Below are positions 1 through 58,972 of a DNA stretch of 64,000 nucleotides, one piece after another. Both the position numbers and the translations under genes were made by a program. The notes under the pieces are model-generated. The model was not told the origin of the DNA and made no database searches. It saw only the letters and a list, made by a program, of their open reading frames with translations. How positions within the stretch are numbered: the stretch's first letter is position 1; each line of letters begins with the position of its first letter. The DNA is from Polyodon spathula (lineage: Eukaryota > Chordata > Actinopteri > Acipenseriformes > Polyodontidae), in assembly GCF_017654505.1 (NCBI RefSeq), contig NC_054535.1, positions 50,204,348 through 50,268,347 of the forward strand, given 5' to 3'.

Positions 1-1410
1 GCCCTACACTTAATATAAGATAATTCAAGAAAACGATAAATACAAGCATTTTGTGAACAGCAACCACTAATTGATATAACAAAGACCAATATACACAATT
101 TCTGGTAGTTTAACAAACAATATTTATTATAAATAAAAAAGCACTTAAGCATTTTCAGTTTTCAAGTATTGGCACCTTTATGAATCTAAAAATGTAATAG
201 AACTTGAAAACCATTACACAGTAACTAAGCTGCATTTCAACGTCAATAGCCAGAAAAAGAGATCATTATTTCCAACACCTGTTGAAGAATAACGTCTTCA
301 CAACACAGAATATGATGGTCGAGACAAAGGAGTCACGTTTGAAAAAAGCACTGGCAGCAAACTACAACAAAGGAAATGGCTACAGAATAGTGTCAAAGAA
401 ATATGGAATAACAGAATCCACAATCAGAGCAAGAATGAAGAAGTACCACAGAACAAATTCAACTAAAAGTGGACATCCCAAAGAAAATGACGGGTCCAGC
501 AACTAAAAAAAAAATATCCAAGATTAATAGGCAATGACTTAAGAAAGATTTAGAAGCATCAGGCATAATAATGCTTGGAAGAACTGTACAGAAACCTGAA
601 AACAGAAGTTGTATGCACGTAGACCTTGCTGCAAACCACTTTTAAAGAAAATCCATAAAACAAACCGTCTAACATTTGCCAAGAAATATGAACAGGAATC
701 TTAAGCATTCTTCAATAAAATTCTCTGGTCTAATGAGACTAAAATGTAACTTTTCCCTATAAATGGACCACCCTGTTTAGAGAAAAAAAAGAAAAGCCTT
801 TAATCAAGAAAACCTTGTACTTACAGTTAAACATAGTGGTAGGGTGTTTTAGCAGTTCAGGCACTGTAGACATTCTTGCGACTGAACAGCAAATGAATGC
901 AGCCAGGTATCAAAAAATTCTATAAAGTACAATGATACAATTTGCTTGTAGGATGATTGGCAGACAGTTTATCTTCCAACACAACAATGACCCAACGCAC
1001 ACGGCTAAATCAACTGGAATCCTTGCAGAAAACAAAGATAAGTTCTGGAATGGCCTTTGCATTCACCAGATCTCAATCCAATAGAAATGCTTTGGACTGA
1101 TTTGAGCTGAAGGAAATATGCAAGGCAACAAGATGAAACATACTTCTTAAGAATGATCATAAATGTGTGGTAATAAAAGCAAGTGGACACAGGAAATACT
1201 AAGGTAGGGGCCAAACACCTGTCATGAACGAATAATTTAAATTAAATAAGTGTGTTTGTTTTTTTTATAAAGATTTTTGTTCAATTACTAGAAATTGTGT
1301 TTTTTGTTTTATTAGAAAATGGTTCAAGCTTACTAAATGCTTGTCCTTAATCTGTCATCTTGAATTATGGTATAATAAGCCTAGAGTGCTAATACTTTTG
1401 GCTGCAACTG
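1..1410 (+). mobile_element. Tc1/mariner transposon, degenerate, left tip outside the window
   Basis: Both ends carry long imperfect inverted repeats of about 200 bp: the start of the window (block acacaatttctgg near 93) matches the reverse complement of the right end (acacaatttctag, 1284-1296). The right tip, ending gctgcaactg at 1410, resembles Tc1 tips; about the first 20 bp on the left lie outside the window. Inside, 282-506 encodes a helix-turn-helix N-terminus typical of Tc1 transposases, and later frames keep the family blocks around FAKKYE, ILWSNETK and PDLNPIEMLW. Many stops and frameshifts separate these pieces, so it cannot make transposase. Confidence 0.85.
282..506 (+). pseudogene. 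Tc1 transposase N-terminal fragment (helix-turn-helix)
   Basis: A 74-codon open stretch with a psq/Tc1-type DNA-binding helix-turn-helix: a lysine-rich start, then GYRIVSKKYGITESTIRARM at about residues 33-52. A complete Tc1 transposase is about 340 residues. The downstream catalytic part is present only as scattered pieces in other frames up to about 1170: the first Asp region (WSNETK) and the last Glu region (NPIEMLW) are recognisable, but stops lie between them. This is a fossil. Confidence 0.8.
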
Positions 1411-2129
1411 AATGTTTAGATAGTTTCCCCAAGTAAACCATACTGCTCATGCTATATTTTGCCTAATGACTATAATAAAAATTGTGTTTACAAATGTAGG
1501 TTAAACTGCAGAAATAACTGAGCTATAACAATTATTTTTTCAAGTACGCACCTAAGCAAATATTTAACTTCAATAATTGTAAATTGCTACCATGAACAAA
1601 ACATTTAAGGTATTTACGACGTGTGCAACTGACAACAGCACGCTTAGCATGTTTTAAGACAAACATTATTATTTAGCCATGCAAAAAACAGTATCTGTAA
1701 AATAGTGCTGTCAACAAAATATATAAAAAGTACTATTGCAAATATGAGGCATAGCATAGCCAGAAAGAAGAATGCAAAACATTACAGTTCAATAAACATA
1801 TTTACTCAAAGACTTATGCTGAGGAAAAGGAGTTTTAGTGAATTCTCTTTTTTTCCGCAAAATCACTTTAAATAAAAATACACAAAATACATCATGTTGG
1901 GTCAGTTGCAACAAACGTGTAGATTTAGTACGGAGCTGTGTACTAATCGAACTAGCTAATATTGTACTATCTCGGGATCATCCCCAGCTGCGTACTAATT
2001 TAGTACCAATACCCAGTTTGTGTATTGTAGTGTGGTACCAAATAGGAACTGAAGGGGACCTTGCAATCTGAGTGATTGGTTCTAGCTATTATATTATATT
2101 AGACTTGTGAGTCTTATTTCGTTGCAAGA

Positions 2130-2165
<36 letters not shown>

Positions 2166-3000
2166 CCCATTGTTTTAACTTAAGAAACATGATGTCTATG
2201 TATTTACGCACGAAAGTAAATACTAAGGCTTAATTGCTTTTTCCCATTTTCTTAAACCAAATTCACATGTATAATCTAATTTTCCTAAAACACCACCAAA
2301 ATGAACGAAGCTGTGTTAGAGGATAAACAAAACTTGTATTAGTCGTCATTATTTAATTCACACACAAAACAAATGCATTCGTTTATTGGACCAAACGTGT
2401 ATTTGATGAAATGCGTCTTTGGCTGAAGAGATATTATCAGCTCATCTGGAATATTGTGCAATTAAATCATACTTAAACTGCAGACGGTAAACAATGTAAC
2501 TAAGTCTGTTATATCTCGGATACAAGACGCAACGGACGTGTTGACTCGGAACTGTATTTAGGCACTCTACGATTTGACAGCCGAAAGATAACGCTGGTTT
2601 ATTGGAGTTCGTAAAGATAACCTTTTTCAGCTTGGTACGGCAACCTTTTCACTACCTTGTTGAATTATTGCTGCATTACAGCCCTTCAGTAATTATTTTC
2701 TTTATTTTAAGTTTCCAGGGCATTTTGTTAATGGCACGTGTGCAATACACAAACCATACGTGTATTTGTATCTGTTCCTGTTCTTGTTCTACGGTTCTTA
2801 AATGCAACTGTTCATTTTAAGCTATTTTTTTTACACAATAGTACTCACACGTTTGATCACCATCACAACTGTTGCGAGAAACCGGGGTTCCGCATCCTAT
2901 TCATATTAACATACCTCTCTGCACTTAGAAGCATTTTTATTCTATCAAATTGTTACCGCATACCTGTCAACATTGAGCTCTCAAAATACGAGAGCTTTTG
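1411..3000. other. Intergenic, no gene seen
   Basis: AT-rich unique-looking sequence upstream of FAM149A with a poly-T run at 2131-2161. Short motifs around gtactaat recur at 1915-2010. I see no exon, RNA gene or recognisable transposon. Confidence 0.5.
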
Positions 3001-3060
3001 TAAACTGAAATCTCACACCTGTCCATTTTTTTTTATTTATTTATTTATTTTTATTTTTTT

Positions 3061-3360
3061 TGGGGGGGGGGGGGGGGGTGTGGGGGTGTGTGTGGTTAAT
3101 TCTTTATAGAAAATATCAAGATCTTGTTCCGCTGTTTCACCTGTAGAGCGAGGGGGTGGTTGCAGGTGCGTAGCTTACCTCGCGCTCTGAGCGCATGCCT
3201 GCCACAGGACTCCGCTTGGTCCTAAATACTATACAAAATACAAATTTTGTGGATGATATGTACATTATTGTTAAAATTAATATAGAAAAACGACGTACAG
3301 TGCACAAAATGTTTTTTGGGGGGGGGGGGGGGGGTGTGGGGGGGGGGGTGGGGGGGGTGT
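3061..3360. repeat. Poly-G rich segments upstream of FAM149A
   Basis: A run of 18 G at 3061-3078 and a near-pure G block at 3318-3358 broken by single T bases. The 16-mer gagggggtggttgcag occurs exactly twice, at 3150-3165 and 3402-3417, which suggests a local duplication. G-quadruplex formation is possible but only inferred. Confidence 0.7.
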
Positions 3361-3593
3361 TTAAACATGTTTCAAACTAGTAGAAAAAATGACAAAAGTT
3401 GGAGGGGGTGGTTGCAGTGCACAAAATGTAAATCAGTAATGTTGTTCACATGATAAAGTAAAAGGATGTTTGCCTTTTGTGGACACAGTGCAATCCATGT
3501 TGTTTACATTTTGTGCAGCTTTTTTTTTTTTTGTCAGCTTTTTTTTTTTTTTTTTTTTGTTCACAGAATGTACCAGTATGTGCATTTTGTGCA
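3301..3593. repeat. Four copies of TGCACAAAATG in a +,+,-,- arrangement
   Basis: TGCACAAAATGT occurs at 3301-3312 and 3418-3429 on the + strand and as its exact reverse complement at 3506-3517; the 11-base core recurs inverted at 3583-3593. The set forms a loose palindrome just upstream of the FAM149A promoter candidate. It could be a decayed foldback element or a binding-site cluster. Confidence 0.6.
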
Positions 3594-3637
3594 CGAAAGG
3601 TCCTTTTTGGGACTACATGATGCATAAGGGGAATGGC

Positions 3638-3700
3638 GCCCAATACAACTTGTCCAGCCAATCAGAAGTTGTGCGTTTGTTTTGCATAGCAACCAATGCT
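3638..3700 (+). promoter_or_regulatory. Candidate FAM149A core promoter: three CCAAT boxes and an X-box-like site
   Basis: CCAAT occurs at 3640-3644, 3658-3662 (agCCAATcag, good NF-Y form) and 3693-3697. Between the last two, 3680-3693 reads ttttgcatagcaac: the 3' half AGCAAC fits the RFX X-box half-site exactly, the 5' half is poor. NF-Y plus RFX sites are common in promoters of ciliary genes, and FAM149B1 is a ciliary gene, so this is plausible. It lies about 410-470 bp before the start codon. No TATA box is seen and the transcription start is unknown. Confidence 0.4.
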
Positions 3701-4027
3701 GCCCCTGTCACCTGACAAGCGTGTTTATGATAGCAAACTAACCTTCTGTTCCAGTAAACGGAGAATACAGTTTACATCGGTCATTGAGACAGCGGCTATA
3801 TCCTTATCTGATATAGATCAGTAATATGAGAGGCAAACATAGCAAGAATGAAATCAGATGTAAACCCATATCAAGATAACTAGTTGCTTTCCCCTCAATA
3901 CCAGGAAATTGACACAGGCCATAGTTGTTTCCAAGGATCGTGGGCTTGGCTTTCTGAGGACCGAATACTGTTATGAAAGAAAAAAAAAAAGTAGAAAGGT
4001 AGGCATAGCTTAAGGTAGGCATAGCTC

Positions 4028-4036
4028 TCACGTGAC
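4028..4036 (+). promoter_or_regulatory. Palindromic E-box TCACGTGAC upstream of FAM149A
   Basis: TCACGTGAC, the core of bHLH (CLEAR/USF type) sites, 73 bp before the ATG. The same nonamer occurs before CYP4V2 at 56456-56464. CACGTGAC alone also appears elsewhere in the window, so this is weak evidence for function. Confidence 0.3.
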
Positions 4037-4109
4037 ATAACATTGATGTGTAAAAGAAACACGTTTATGCATTGAGCTCACAATTACCTATTTAGGAATA
4101 TAGTCAAAT

Positions 4110-50707
<46,598 letters not shown>

Positions 50708-50763
50708 ACTGTATTCACCTAAACAGGGACAGGGTACACAAGAACACCAATTGTATTTACTCA

Positions 50764-50769
50764 AATAAA
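50764..50769 (+). terminator. Candidate FAM149A poly-A signal AATAAA
   Basis: AATAAA 57 nt after the stop, followed by an A-rich stretch. It would give a very short 3' UTR; a longer one extending past the LTR at 50857-51360 is possible. Confidence 0.45.
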
Positions 50770-50856
50770 AAATAAAAAAAAAACAGCACATGACAGCTGG
50801 TGTGTATATATACATGTTATACTTTTTTAAACAGTATTATATACACTATATCAGTG

Positions 50857-51360
50857 GTGCACAGCTCAGGTCAGGGAGGGCCATTCATGTCGTCTGTGGT
50901 CTCCTGCTGGCTGGATGAGCTGTTCTGCCTTGGGGCGCCACACTCCCTCCGACTCTATTCCTCTTCTCCATCCAGTGGGTTGACCCGATCCCACTACCCC
51001 TCTCTGGAGATGCGCCGTTCCTTTGCCGGCATCCACTCGAGCAATGTTGGCATGCCGCCTCTGGTTAGGTCTCCGCTTGGTCCCCTCTCTTCATACTCAA
51101 CACTTTCGTTCTATCCCACTTCTCTCATACCAATGTAATGTTGAGTGAAAATAAGGAGCCAGACGACCTCAGCAAGATCTCGTTTGATACAGCTTGCTAA
51201 ACAGCAGACTTTATTTATCAAGGGCCAGCACACAACAATACAGCCCACAGCAGTGTGCAAGCTTTCCCCTTATAGAGCAAAGCTCAGCGAAAACATGTAA
51301 CCTTTACACATGACAAGATATACAGTGTAGACATAACAAGACACGTTATTAGACCCCACA
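50857..51360 (-). mobile_element. LTR-retrotransposon 5' fragment: LTR plus leader
   Basis: On the minus strand a 222-bp LTR runs from 51360 (TGTGGGGTC) to 51139 (ending CTCAACA), with tataagg and aataaa inside in the right order. Next, after a few bases, comes tggtatgagagaagtggg at 51133, in the position and with the TGG start of a tRNA primer-binding site. 50857-51130 would be leader sequence. No gag or pol is present. Confidence 0.6.
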
Positions 51361-51369
51361 AATGCTTGA

Positions 51370-51373
<4 letters not shown>

Positions 51374-51433
<60 letters not shown>
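51374..51433. repeat. (TA)n microsatellite
   Basis: TA run with one tatt interruption near 51405. Confidence 0.9.
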
Positions 51434-51436
<3 letters not shown>

Positions 51437-52564
51437 AGGAAAAGACTAAAATCGTGAAAGTCCAGTTTCAGGATCAATAATAATAAAAAAATTAAGTTTT
51501 ATTCAAAATTAATATATTTATAAAATATAATATATTTATGTCACGTGCTTAGTCTATTATTTTTTATTATTATTTTATTTTATACATTTGGCTCATGCCC
51601 TGCCATTTGTTTTAATTATAGTCATATGTTCTCTAAATATATACCATGCTTTGGTAACTCATCAGAATAATGGCAGCAGATTCATATGAACTGTACTTTC
51701 ATTGAAGGAATATCTGAATAGCTTTTCTAGTGAATTATAAAAAATGTTTACAGGAACAGCAACTCTTCCAGTGGCATTCTTACTTATTTGAAGACATGTT
51801 TTTAAAAGTGTGATTTTTTTTTTTTTTTTTTTATAGAATTATGCAGAATAATCCATGCTGTGGAAATGAGAGACACTGTTAGAATTTAATTTACTTTCAA
51901 ACTGTACTGCTTTCCTGTACGTCCTGACATTTGGTTTTACATCTTTAATTGACGTGATGTATATGGAAAAACATTTCAAATGGTGTATATGTGTTTATAC
52001 TACAACTCTTGAGAGACTATTGGATACCACTTTCATGTTCAATGCTGTGCTGAGTTAATAGATGCATTTTTTTGGCATCTACTGTGTCTTGCATTCATTC
52101 ATAGCCAATGACAGAATGGCTGAGCAACAACATTTCCCAGATTGTATTCTGGTTTAGACATTCCTAAACTTTATTTTCCATACTGTTTTTTTGTCCATAC
52201 ATTGTACTTGTTATATAAACCGAATGCTCCATGTGCGTTCATGGAGTGCTGTGGTTATTTCGGGTGCTTGTTGGTTATTCTGTTTTCCTTGTTCATGGAG
52301 TAAAGATGTAATGGTTTAAACTTTTAAATGGTACACGAAAAAATGGCATAGAATTTCATTAAATGTTTACATGAAAATGTTGTGTTTTATGCAGCTCTTC
52401 CATAACTTTTTTTTTTAAATCAAAATATTTAATCATTCTTAGTATCTTGATGCTGTTTAAACCACTGATTAAATACTGTAAGTGAAAATCAATTTTTAAA
52501 TAACTACAAAATATAAAGATGAAATAAATACTAAATCAAGCTGACTTTTTCATTCGAAATGTGT

Positions 52565-52565
52565 A

Positions 52566-52659
<94 letters not shown>

Positions 52660-52665
52660 TTCTGT
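52565..52665. repeat. Compound (GT)n(AT)n(T)n repeat
   Basis: GT to about 52610, AT to about 52641, then T to 52661. Confidence 0.95.
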
Positions 52666-54116
52666 GCCAAGAAACCCCATTTAGCCAATTCTTGCATTCA
52701 TTGAAAATAAGAAATACATTTTCATGTTCAGAACCATGGAGTTAATTTAGAAGTATAGTTTTATATTCAAAACGTCTGATATTTTTTACTCAAGAAGTAC
52801 TGTATACATGTCTTTTGTAGCTTGTGAAGATGTTACTTGAGCTTTTGTTGAGACCTAATACAAATATTTAAGTTATAACTAATCATATCTTTGTTATCTT
52901 TTGTTTTTCCCTTCATAAAGAACTGGCTGTAGCCATAAAAAGGGTGTTTTAAAGAATAAAGTACAACTATTGTATTATGCCCCCAATAAAAATGACATCT
53001 ATTTTTTTCTGTGTGGTTTTTAAATGGATATTGCATTATTGTAACATACACAAACAATAGTATCACAGTTTTAAAAAGTGCTTGTTTTGGCCATTTGAAA
53101 GTACAAAACAAAACCCTGCTGTGTCAATCATGTGAAACCAGACCCAGTTTCATACTGTATTAACGACTGTAAAGTTTGACCCCATTTATTCTGCAGGGAG
53201 AAAAACAATAGTAACATTTAGCAACCAAGGAGAAATGAAATGCAATACAACAACATGTTAACGGGCAGTGTTGTGTGATGTACTGCCATTGCAAATGGAC
53301 CCCTGCTGGTTAGATGATGTTAAAAAGTCTGCTCTTTTCTGCAGCAGGGAAGACACTGTTTGGTGTGCAGGTTCATGGGTTAACATCCAAACTCAAATTA
53401 ATGGGCTCCACAAGTGACCCAAATCATCAGGAAAAGCAGACAAAGGAGAATGCTTTCCAAAACTTCCTATACTGATTTTGGCGATCCCAGTTTTAGCTCA
53501 AGAGCAATTGATAAAAAAGAGATGTTATAGAGTGATGGATATTGGCTGATGAAGAATCTGTGTTTTCATTTGTCTGTCAGATGTCCCTTTCATGATACAT
53601 GAGTTATTAGTTGCTGTTAATGACCACTTTATATAAATAAACATACTGTAAACAATGCATATAATATTGTAAACACGATTTTCTGTAATTTGAGTTGCCA
53701 AATATCTTTTGTACAATGGTATTTTGATATTTTGAAGTGTGAATTCAGATTTTTTTGAGAACTATCTTTTTTATATATTATACACAGCTACTCAGTCACT
53801 CCAGCCTCACTAGAATCTCAAATCTAGTTCCTCAAATGAGCTCTACACAGGTACTTATACCCTCCTTTATCACTAGCCCCTCCCCATGGCTAATCCAATA
53901 CACCTTCATTACAGTATAGTCTTATAAATGTTACAGTATCTGCATTAACTGATTCACACTTATTAAAGTGTTAGGGTAATTTACCTTGGTTTAAACCTTA
54001 TATACCCACTCTCAACAGTTCAGCATACTATAATTAAAACCCAACGAAAGGATATATTTCCCAAATGGGATGGCTTAAACCTAGTTTTTATAATCTGGTT
54101 TAAACCCATCTTTTAT

Positions 54117-54118
<2 letters not shown>

Positions 54119-54147
<29 letters not shown>

Positions 54148-54188
54148 TACACACACACACACATACACACACACACATATATATATAT
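54119..54188. repeat. Compound (TA)n(CA)n(TA)n repeat
   Basis: TA run, CA run with tacacaca variants, then TA. Confidence 0.92.
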
Positions 54189-54374
54189 GCTTTTATAATC
54201 TGAGCTGCATGATAAAGTATACAACTAGGTTTACTAGGTAGCTTTTGTTTCAAATTATCAGCTACATCTATGGCATGATTTAGAGTGATGGCACTGCAGA
54301 CAAGGCAATTTATAGAGACTAGGGTGTGTGAACTGTGCATCAGCTGCAGATTCACTTACAACAACGTCTCACCC

Positions 54375-54473
54375 AAAAGACAGAGCACAAAGAGGTTAAG
54401 TTACTTGTTCAGGATCACACAGTGAGTCAGTGGCTGAGCTGGGATTTGAGCCGGGTACTTCCTGGTTGCCAAC
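54375..54473 (-). mobile_element. MIR-like CORE-SINE fossil
   Basis: The minus strand reads ...ggctcaaatcccagctcag, then ccactgactcactgtgtgat, then aagtaacttaacctctttgt: the box-B-like end and core of MIR-type SINEs in the right order. The A-box end and LINE tail are missing. Orientation from the tRNA-like part. Confidence 0.65.
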
Positions 54474-56179
54474 CTTTGTATCACCAGAATAATTTTGCAG
54501 TAGTTATGCATGTTAGGAACCCTATTACCAACCAGCTCTCTATATTGCCTAAGCAATGTAGCTAAAAGTGAATACGTTTTACTAGCTCCTCATATGCCTG
54601 CATATATATAAACAAGTGTGTGTCTTCGCGCTGCCTAGCATGCTTTGCTCTCCAGATGTAGTTGTCATGAAAAGATTATGACAGTTTGCATTAGAAGCAA
54701 TAAGACATAGAAGATAGGTTAAAAAGCATGACATGGTCTTTTAGGTTCTTTGTTGCATTTCTAAGAGAGATTTCACTATTTTTACTTTGGACTGCTATGA
54801 AATGCTTATTTCCTTTGTGACTTTTGACAGATAAAGCACCTCCTCCAATCAAGATCTGGTGTTGAAGAATGGGTGGCTCTTACTTTATGAGGCTATGGAT
54901 CAGGAGCACAAGGGGCAGAAACAATATTCGATATTTAGTGGCCTTTTTCTTTACCGTTCGTTCAAGTAATGTTTTATTTGTATATGTTTTATAGTAATTT
55001 TCATGCTAAAAAATTGCTGTGGATTCATCAAGGTCAGTACTAATCCTGTCTGACATCTTTTCGGATCTTCATAACTTCACAAAATGTCTTTACACATTCT
55101 AACTTAGCCTGTCTTAAATGTTCATTGGTGTTGGACCAATCTGTGGTGAAACACAGCCACTTTCTGGCTGGAAGAAGCTTCAATGGACTACCGTCATCCA
55201 TAGTTTAGTGTTGCTTTTCTTTTAGCACTCAAGAACAGAATCTATCTACAACTGACACACTGCCTCTCACAGAATTATCTGAATTCAAATGAAACATTCC
55301 ATAACTGGTGATTCCCAAAATACAGCAAATATTTTCTGTGCATACATCTATCAATTTAATTTTGAAAAAACTATTGAAGGTAATGCCTATCACGTGCATT
55401 ATTTGTAAACAATGCAATGGTAACCTCAAAACTGACAATTTAAAAAACATTTTAAAGAAGAAAACAGAAAATGCAACAAACAAAATAATATATGATTTAT
55501 GAATTTCTGACAAGTAGTATTCACAGACCACTAGCTAATATTGTCCTACTAAATAGGTAAAATTGTATACCTCTCGGGCAAAAAAGGTGTTAAAATCTTG
55601 ACTTGGTCCCCAGACTATAGCTAATGTTAACTCTGATCCACCTCCCCCTGAGTAATGGTGCGCAAGGTGTGTAAGACTAAGTCAGTAAAGGGGCGCGCGA
55701 CTAACAGGCCAGTTTTTCTGTAAAAATGTTTTTTTTTTTTGTTTTGTTTTGTTTTTTTTAATTATTATTTTAAGCATATAACATTTTTAATAAATGCATA
55801 AATGGCAATGCCAAATCAAACGCGTCAATGGGCGGGGCGGGGGCTCATTTGCACGTTAGCTTAAGGTTTAGAGGGCAAAGTTTTAAAAAAAAAGTGAAAG
55901 CCCAGTTTTTTTTTTTTTTTTTTTACAGAATATTTTGTCAGATTTAATTGGTGAACTAAATGTTTTTCAGATTTATCTGTTAGGTAAATGTTGAATCGCC
56001 AAGTGTAAAAAAACAATCAACAAAAAAAAAAATAATAATTTACATGTAAGCTAACAAAAGGGGGCGGCATACAAAAAGTTTGCGCACCTAGACAAGACAC
56101 GCTGCAAGCAAGGTTGCTAGATTTCTGACAGAAAAATAGCGACCTCGTTCTTCAAAACACAACCAAAACAGGCGCAAGC

Positions 56180-56730
56180 ATTAGAGTGGGCGTTCATGCA
56201 AATTTAAACCCGCGACTCAAATTCCAACCGCGACTCTCAAAAACAAGCCCAATCCCGCTTATTATAAGCGGACTTGGCAACTGGTTGAAAGGTAGCGGCA
56301 GGAAGGAGGAGGACCAAACAGAAAAACGACAAGGAGGCGTACACTATATGGATATTTATCCAATAGGGTATAACTGCAGGCTCGGAGACCTTGATCGTGG
56401 TGACCTATGCGCGCACAGTTTCAAAATACGTCATCGCTGTATACGATTCACCGTATCACGTGACAAGTGAAAAATAAGGCTGGACTTAATTTCGGTTTGC
56501 TCACTGCCTGTGTTGTCAAACGAATTGCGGTTACACTCGTCTCTTATTGGAACAGTTTGATTACATATGTGATTAGAGGGTACGTTCTTTCACAAACACA
56601 ACAGTTTCCCACGAATGTCCTCTTCCGTTTCATCCATCGTTACTTTTTCCTTTATATCAAACAAGGAAAACAAGAAAAAAATACAGCGCAGAAGAATAAA
56701 AAACACACTGAAATCTCACCCCTTACGAAG
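56180..56730 (+). promoter_or_regulatory. CYP4V2 promoter/5' leader candidate
   Basis: GC content rises here. TCACGTGAC lies at 56456-56464 and tacgtca (CRE-like half) near 56427. No TATA box. The frame of exon 1 is open back to 56467, but the only in-frame ATG is at 56731. Confidence 0.4.
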
Positions 56731-56923
56731 ATGTCTGTAGAGATTGGGATGTTGTTGATCGGCTCAACGGGACTTGCCATTTTCATCGCCGCGATAACAA
56801 TTGTCACTTTCCAGTTGCTGAGATCCTACGTGCACAAATGGATTCAAATGAAACCCATACCCGGACTTAGCCCTACCTATCCAATTTTCGGCAATGCTCT
56901 TCATTTTAAAACAGATGGAGGAG
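56731..56923 (+). CDS. CYP4V2: CYP4V2 exon 1 (residues 1-64)
   Basis: ATG with A at -3; first ATG in an otherwise open frame. [20 protein letters not shown] opens the membrane anchor, followed by a basic stretch and the hinge [17 protein letters not shown]. Donor GGAG|GTAAGG at 56924, phase 1. Confidence 0.9.
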
Positions 56924-58347
56924 GTAAGGGAAACATTAAGGATAGGAATAATGCAGGATAATTTATTGATAAGTAATATGGGTATTTAAGCTATAGTAGA
57001 ATTAACCATGCATGCAAAACGCACGTTGCTTTTTATTTTGAATGTTGTTTACATTCCGATTCGCTGTCATCTGGACCAGCAAATACCTGTACATAAGTAA
57101 AACTAAGTGTGCCACATGTAGATGCCAAATAGTTTTATATTGCATTTTATTGCTTAATTATATACATACAAACCCCAAAAGAAACAATAAGGAATAAAAG
57201 TATTGGAAGACAGATGTCAGTCGAATTGTTAACCCTGGCAACACATGCCTGTGCTGTACCTATCCCTACTTATCAAATTCTGGGCAATGCTTTTTGTTAT
57301 AAACCTGGTGGAGAAGATAAGGGAAATATAAAAATTGGACATTGGAAAAATTGGAAAAAAATCAACATATTTATTTCAAATGGAATTGGAGCAAGCTGCT
57401 TTACAAGCATAGAAGTGTGTGTAAACTAATTAGTTTGTAATTATTTTACACACTCAGTTCCTTCCTGTTTCTGTCTTAGTACTTTGTTAAAACATAGATC
57501 AATTATTCTGGTGGCCTTGGGAGAGAGAAAAAAAAAGTAGCTAGGTCTCAAAGGTGCAGTTAAACTTGTATTTTCAATTTAAAACATGTTATCTGGTAGA
57601 GATGTGTTGATACTCTTAATTCCATGAGTAATTCTTTTAAGGTTTTGTCGGCAGGTATATATTTTGAGAAAAATTATTTAATTAACGTGCTGATTGCAAA
57701 CAAACTTCTAGCCAAAGCGTGTTACTTGCTTAAAGCTTGCGAGTCAGTAGGGAAATCTGCTCCAGGTGGAATGACCAAGCAAGAGCAACGCTAACTGAAG
57801 CATGGTTTGAAAACTGCAGAACCAGATATCATATTTTAAAATAAAAATATATGGTTCCTCTAATGTGTGTTCCTTTCGAAACTGCACATTTGTCACATAT
57901 AATACATGGACATGCACAGCAGGTAAGACATTATTTTGTTGGGTACAGTCACTTTAAACACAAACCATTTTCTTTCATTAAACAGCATTCTTTATTTTAT
58001 TTTTGAGTGTAGAGATTATTACCACTGTGGTACTGTGTATAGTAAATAAACCTCTGAAGGTGATACAGTCATTGCAACCTTTTCTTTGGTTGAAAGTTCT
58101 TTCAGAATACAGCTATTTAACAACTGTATGTTTTATATTTAAGATTTCTTTAGTCAAATGGCAGAGATAACTGCTGAACACAGGGGTTTACCACTATTGA
58201 AGATATGGTTGGGCACATTGCCATTTGTGTTGCTGTATCATGCAGAAAACGTTGAGGTAAGTAAGGAATATTCATTTTTCCATTTTTGAATTAAGATGCC
58301 TGATTGTGCCTAATTAATGCAAACTGTAAATTAATGTAGTAGTAGTA

Positions 58348-58405
<58 letters not shown>

Positions 58406-58899
58406 ATTGTTTGGAAAGTATGCAAGGTGAATGTATACTAATTTGTGTAATCATTAACCATCATATATCTCTATATCTCGAGCACTTTGTGCTGTTAGAT
58501 AACAACTCATGAATAACTAGTCAGGCACAGATCTGTAAAACATTTAGTGATAAGGAAATTGGATTGGTAAAAATGATGATATGCAGTGTATCAAACTATA
58601 ACTTCTAATACAGTGTTGAAAGTTTGTGAACCCCAATGATAATTATGGAAAATTCATAGTTTTACCATGATAGCCTTCTTGAATCAAAACCAGTCTTTTC
58701 TTAAATATCCAAGAGGGTTTATATTAATCAATTCCATGTCTATTGAAATAAAATAATGTATGAATTAAACCAGTGGTCCTCATAGTAATTTGGGCACGGG
58801 CATAAATTGGTCTTATTTGGCTGTTTGCGGGCACTTGCCTTCTCGAGACACACACAGTATGTGAGTGTGTTTCTAATTAATAAATTTAAATTATATTAT

Positions 58900-58972
<73 letters not shown>

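Larger units (their letters stand above)
51361..56180. other. Intergenic region FAM149A-CYP4V2
   Basis: It holds simple repeats (TA 51374-51433; GT/TA/T 52565-52665; TA/CA 54119-54188) and a SINE fossil at 54375-54473. No gene seen. Parts of 51.4-53.1 kb could be FAM149A 3' UTR. Confidence 0.55.

Noticed and set aside
56467..56730. Upstream N-terminal extension of CYP4V2
   Set aside because: The frame is open but contains no ATG before 56731, and CYP4V proteins begin directly with the membrane anchor.
57214..57429. Real alternative first exon of CYP4V2 in intron 1
   Set aside because: It resembles exon 1, but the anchor part is deleted and the donor is AT, so it was scored as a relic.
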